Source: Robiginitomaculum sp. | GTDB taxonomy: Bacteria; Pseudomonadota; Alphaproteobacteria; Caulobacterales; Maricaulaceae | Assembly (NCBI GenBank): GCA_016765135.1 | Contig: JAESQN010000030.1 | Span: forward strand, 62,001 to 126,000 | Length of the DNA: 64,000 bases | Reading direction: 5' to 3' | In this document: positions 62,397-64,000 of the stretch, one piece after another | Numbering within the stretch: the stretch's first letter is position 1 | How the letters are laid out: every line of letters begins with the position of its first letter | The notes under the pieces: model-generated | Database searches by the model: none | Seen by the model: the letters and a program-made list of their open reading frames with translations, nothing else | Told to the model about the DNA's origin: nothing | Program-made: the position numbers and the translations under genes

Positions 62397-62828
62397 CTAT
62401 TTGGCAGGATTTACCTGCCAAGGATTGATTGTTTTAACGCCAGTGTGCTTAAAATCAGCAATATTTCTGGTAACAACTACCATACCGTGAACCATTGCCG
62501 TTGCCGCAATCATAGCGTCTCTGTCAGAGCGAGGGTCTGGCACATGTAATTTGGCGCAAGCCTGTGCAATAGCCGTATCTATGACTATTATTCGCTCAGA
62601 AAAGGCAGGCAATACATGCGTATTTAACCATGTGCGCAACAAAGCACCTTGGGCTTTATCTCGTCTTTCAATCAATAATATTCCCGTTTCCAGTTCCAAA
62701 ATAGTAATGACAGATAAATAAAGCTTTGATGCCGAGACCTTGTCTGCCCATGCAAGTACGTTTTTATTTGCTTTACCAGACCCAGCTTTGCGGAGTTCTG
62801 AAATAACATTGGTGTCGAGTAAATACAT
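62397..62828 (-). CDS. vapC: PIN-domain toxin VapC (FitB-like)
   Basis: A 143-residue RNase of the PIN family. The acidic metal site is visible: MYLLDTNVISELRK (Asp near residue 5), VITILELETG (Glu), DRDAMIAATAM (Asp) and the C-terminal VTRNIADF. Toxins of this type cleave tRNA or rRNA. It overlaps the antitoxin by one base. It lies at the edge of a conjugative element. Confidence 0.92.
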   Translation of the reverse strand: MYLLDTNVISELRKAGSGKANKNVLAWADKVSASKLYLSVITILELETGILLIERRDKAQGALLRTWLNTHVLPAFSERIIVIDTAIAQACAKLHVPDPRSDRDAMIAATAMVHGMVVVTRNIADFKHTGVKTINPWQVNPAK

Positions 62829-63085
62829 TAGGAGAGATCGGCTGGCTTATAAAGTTGCTTGTCCATGGGCGGAATATCAAAATCTATATCGGCGACGCCG
62901 GGCATAGAAAGTAAATTGGTAATGCTTTTTTGTTTATCGGTGATTTTCTGATAGAGTTCTATCGTCAATAGGACATGGGCAGGCTGTCCACGATCAGTGA
63001 TAAAAACTGGCCCTGCACAAGCAGCCCGTTTAGACTTACTAATATCTTGATTAAAATCGCGGCTGGAAACTGTTGTAATACCCAT
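62828..63085 (-). CDS. Phd/YefM-type antitoxin
   Basis: An 85-residue antitoxin with the Phd/YefM N-terminal fold (VSSRDFNQDISKSKRAACAGPVFITDRGQPAHVLLTIELYQ). The unstructured acidic C-terminus (DIDFDIPPMDKQLYKPADLS) neutralises VapC. GGAGG precedes the ATG. One base overlap with vapC (TAATG). A likely operator lies 26 bp upstream. Confidence 0.9.
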   Translation of the reverse strand: MGITTVSSRDFNQDISKSKRAACAGPVFITDRGQPAHVLLTIELYQKITDKQKSITNLLSMPGVADIDFDIPPMDKQLYKPADLS

Positions 63086-63110
63086 GATGCGCCTCCTTCA
63101 ATTTATTCAA

Positions 63111-63128
63111 TGTAGGTACGTTACTACA
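63111..63128. promoter_or_regulatory. Probable operator of the toxin-antitoxin operon
   Basis: An imperfect 18-bp palindrome: arms tgtag and ctaca around a central acgt. It lies 26-43 bp upstream of the antitoxin ATG, where Phd/YefM-VapC complexes usually autoregulate. Confidence 0.5.
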
Positions 63129-63295
63129 AATATGGTGGAAATGCAAGGGATTGTCTGTAAATGATTGAATTTATTTTTAACATTGAAAGCACGTTTGTCG
63201 CATTGCCAAATGCTTGTGTAGTCAGAATATTTAATGTTGATGGGTAAATCAGCAAATAAACCCAGTCACTATACGTTTTGCCGTCCTCGTAAAAA

Positions 63296-63354
63296 TCACC
63301 ATTTTCACTAAACATCACTAAAGTTCACGCATGTTCACTAAACCTCACGCGAAT
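63296..63354. promoter_or_regulatory. Six TCAC half-sites in ~10-bp phase upstream of traG
   Basis: TCAC begins at 63296, 63305, 63315, 63325, 63335 and 63345 (steps 9, 10, 10, 10, 10). Several units continue TCACTAAA. It lies between the divergent antitoxin and traG genes. Regular same-face repeats of this kind fit a multimerising regulator or partition/transfer protein, but no candidate is visible. Confidence 0.65.
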
Positions 63355-63394
63355 ACATTATTTAGCAACTAGACGGCATATCCTTCTTTCTGAC

Positions 63395-63426
63395 AGCCTA
63401 AGTCCAGATTAGAAAGGACTAAGGCT
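63395..63426 (+). promoter_or_regulatory. Hairpin covering the traG ribosome site
   Basis: agcctaagtcc (63395-63405) pairs with ggactaaggct (63416-63426) with one mismatch and a 10-nt loop. The 3' arm contains AAGG and ends directly before the traG ATG at 63427, so the folded mRNA would mask the ribosome site. It could let translation respond to conditions or to a bound protein. Confidence 0.65.
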
Positions 63427-64000
63427 ATGTCGCCACAGAGCATATTGATTGGGCAAATAATTATCGTCTTCATGACGATTATTTTGACCACATGGTATGC
63501 AACGCAGTGGGCGGCTTTTCAGTTTGATTATGACGCTTATCTGGGAACAGGCTTATTTTCCATTGGGCAGCATAGGGTTTATGCTCCCTGGAAACTGTTT
63601 CCATGGTGGTATCAGTTTGATGCTTATGCGCCGCATATTTTCAATAAAGCAGGTCAGATTGCAGCAGGCGGCGGCTTTGTTGGAACTTTATTTGCCGTAG
63701 TCGGTTCAGTTTGGCGCGGACGCCAACAACGGGGTCTCAATACCTTTGGTTCTTCTCGCTGGGCCACGCACAAGCAAATAAAACGTGCCGGGCTATTTGA
63801 TGAGGAAGGCGTATTCCTTGGGCGTACCAAACATGACTATATTCGCCATAGCGGGCCCGAGCATGTCATGGCGATTGCTCCGACACGTTCAGGTAAAGGT
63901 GTTGGACTTGTTATACCGACGCTTTTATCATGGACGGATAGTGCCGTTATACACGATATTAAAGGTGAGAACTGGCAGCTTACATCAGGCTGGCGATCAA
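63427..64000 (+). CDS. traG: Conjugal transfer coupling protein TraG/VirD4, partial (C-term beyond window)
   Basis: First 191 codons of a type IV coupling protein; the gene runs off the window. An N-terminal hydrophobic segment (ILIGQIIIVFMTIILTTW) and a second at ~85-105 are followed by GSSRWATHKQIKRAGLFDEEG, LGRTKHDYIRHSGPEHVMAI and the Walker A APTRSGKGVGLVIPTLLSW, then HDIKGENWQLTSG. It would join the relaxosome to the type IV secretion channel. Its presence marks a conjugative element to the right. The ATG at 63427 sits directly after an AAGG hairpin. Confidence 0.93.
   Translation, partial: MSPQSILIGQIIIVFMTIILTTWYATQWAAFQFDYDAYLGTGLFSIGQHRVYAPWKLFPWWYQFDAYAPHIFNKAGQIAAGGGFVGTLFAVVGSVWRGRQQRGLNTFGSSRWATHKQIKRAGLFDEEGVFLGRTKHDYIRHSGPEHVMAIAPTRSGKGVGLVIPTLLSWTDSAVIHDIKGENWQLTSGWRS

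Noticed and set aside
63124-63318. 64-codon minus-strand frame upstream of the antitoxin
   Set aside because: GTG start inside the phased TCAC array, no ribosome site; more likely regulatory DNA.

Overview
The window looks like a chromosomal segment of a marine-type alphaproteobacterium, most likely from the Hyphomonadaceae/Robiginitomaculaceae (Maricaulales) side of the group. This placement is inferred from gene content: an apparent hfsDABC holdfast-export cluster with Caulobacter-like order, a Tad/Cpa pilus locus, PyrB next to a degenerate dihydroorotase-like protein, separate glyQ/glyS, a Flp pilin and a class I NrdB. Base composition is moderate and many start codons have clear Shine-Dalgarno (SD) sequences.

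Layout. 1-7.2 kb: cell-wall hydrolase, ppdK, glyS, glyQ. 7.5-13 kb: polysaccharide (probably holdfast) polymerase and export genes with an export lipoprotein. 13-18.5 kb: envelope proteins, a nuclease, a yceI-cytochrome b561-yceI operon and a divergent ECF-sigma operon ending in a PPK2 kinase. 18.6-26 kb: a lipoprotein, pyrB, pseudo-pyrC, plsY, dprA, suhB and efp. 26-37.7 kb: a Tad pilus locus (tadC, tadB, cpaF, cpaE, cpaD, cpaC, cpaB, cpaA, Flp pilin on the minus strand; an N-domain protein and two TadE-like pseudopilins on the plus strand). 37.7-50.2 kb: tyrosine phosphatase, nrdB, an outer-membrane candidate, ABC-F ATPase, queE-queC, tRNA-Cys, a SulP transporter and an exported M17 aminopeptidase. 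50.4-54.7 kb: a probable small RNA, then tRNA-Asn followed by an accessory strip holding tRNA 3'-end fragments, a dead IS3-type transposase and a MscS channel of different base composition. 54.7-61.9 kb: a CadC-like membrane regulator broken by a frameshift, facing a 1,496-residue YadA-like trimeric autotransporter adhesin. 62.4-64 kb: a vapC-type toxin-antitoxin pair and the first 191 codons of a TraG/VirD4 coupling protein, which marks the edge of a conjugative element continuing beyond the window.

How the genes fit together. Three separate surface-attachment machines (holdfast-type polysaccharide, Tad pili, trimeric autotransporter) lie within 55 kb, suggesting a surface-colonising lifestyle. 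The most unusual DNA is non-coding. Two arrays of short half-sites are phased at almost exactly 10 bp: five ATGAG units beside the CadC-like regulator and adhesin (57012-57060), and six TCAC units between the toxin-antitoxin pair and traG (63296-63354). There is also a 42-bp near-perfect palindrome upstream of glyQ, a duplicated adhesin leader with a 48-codon decoy ORF, and an RBS-sequestering hairpin at traG. These are the parts of the window I would look at first.
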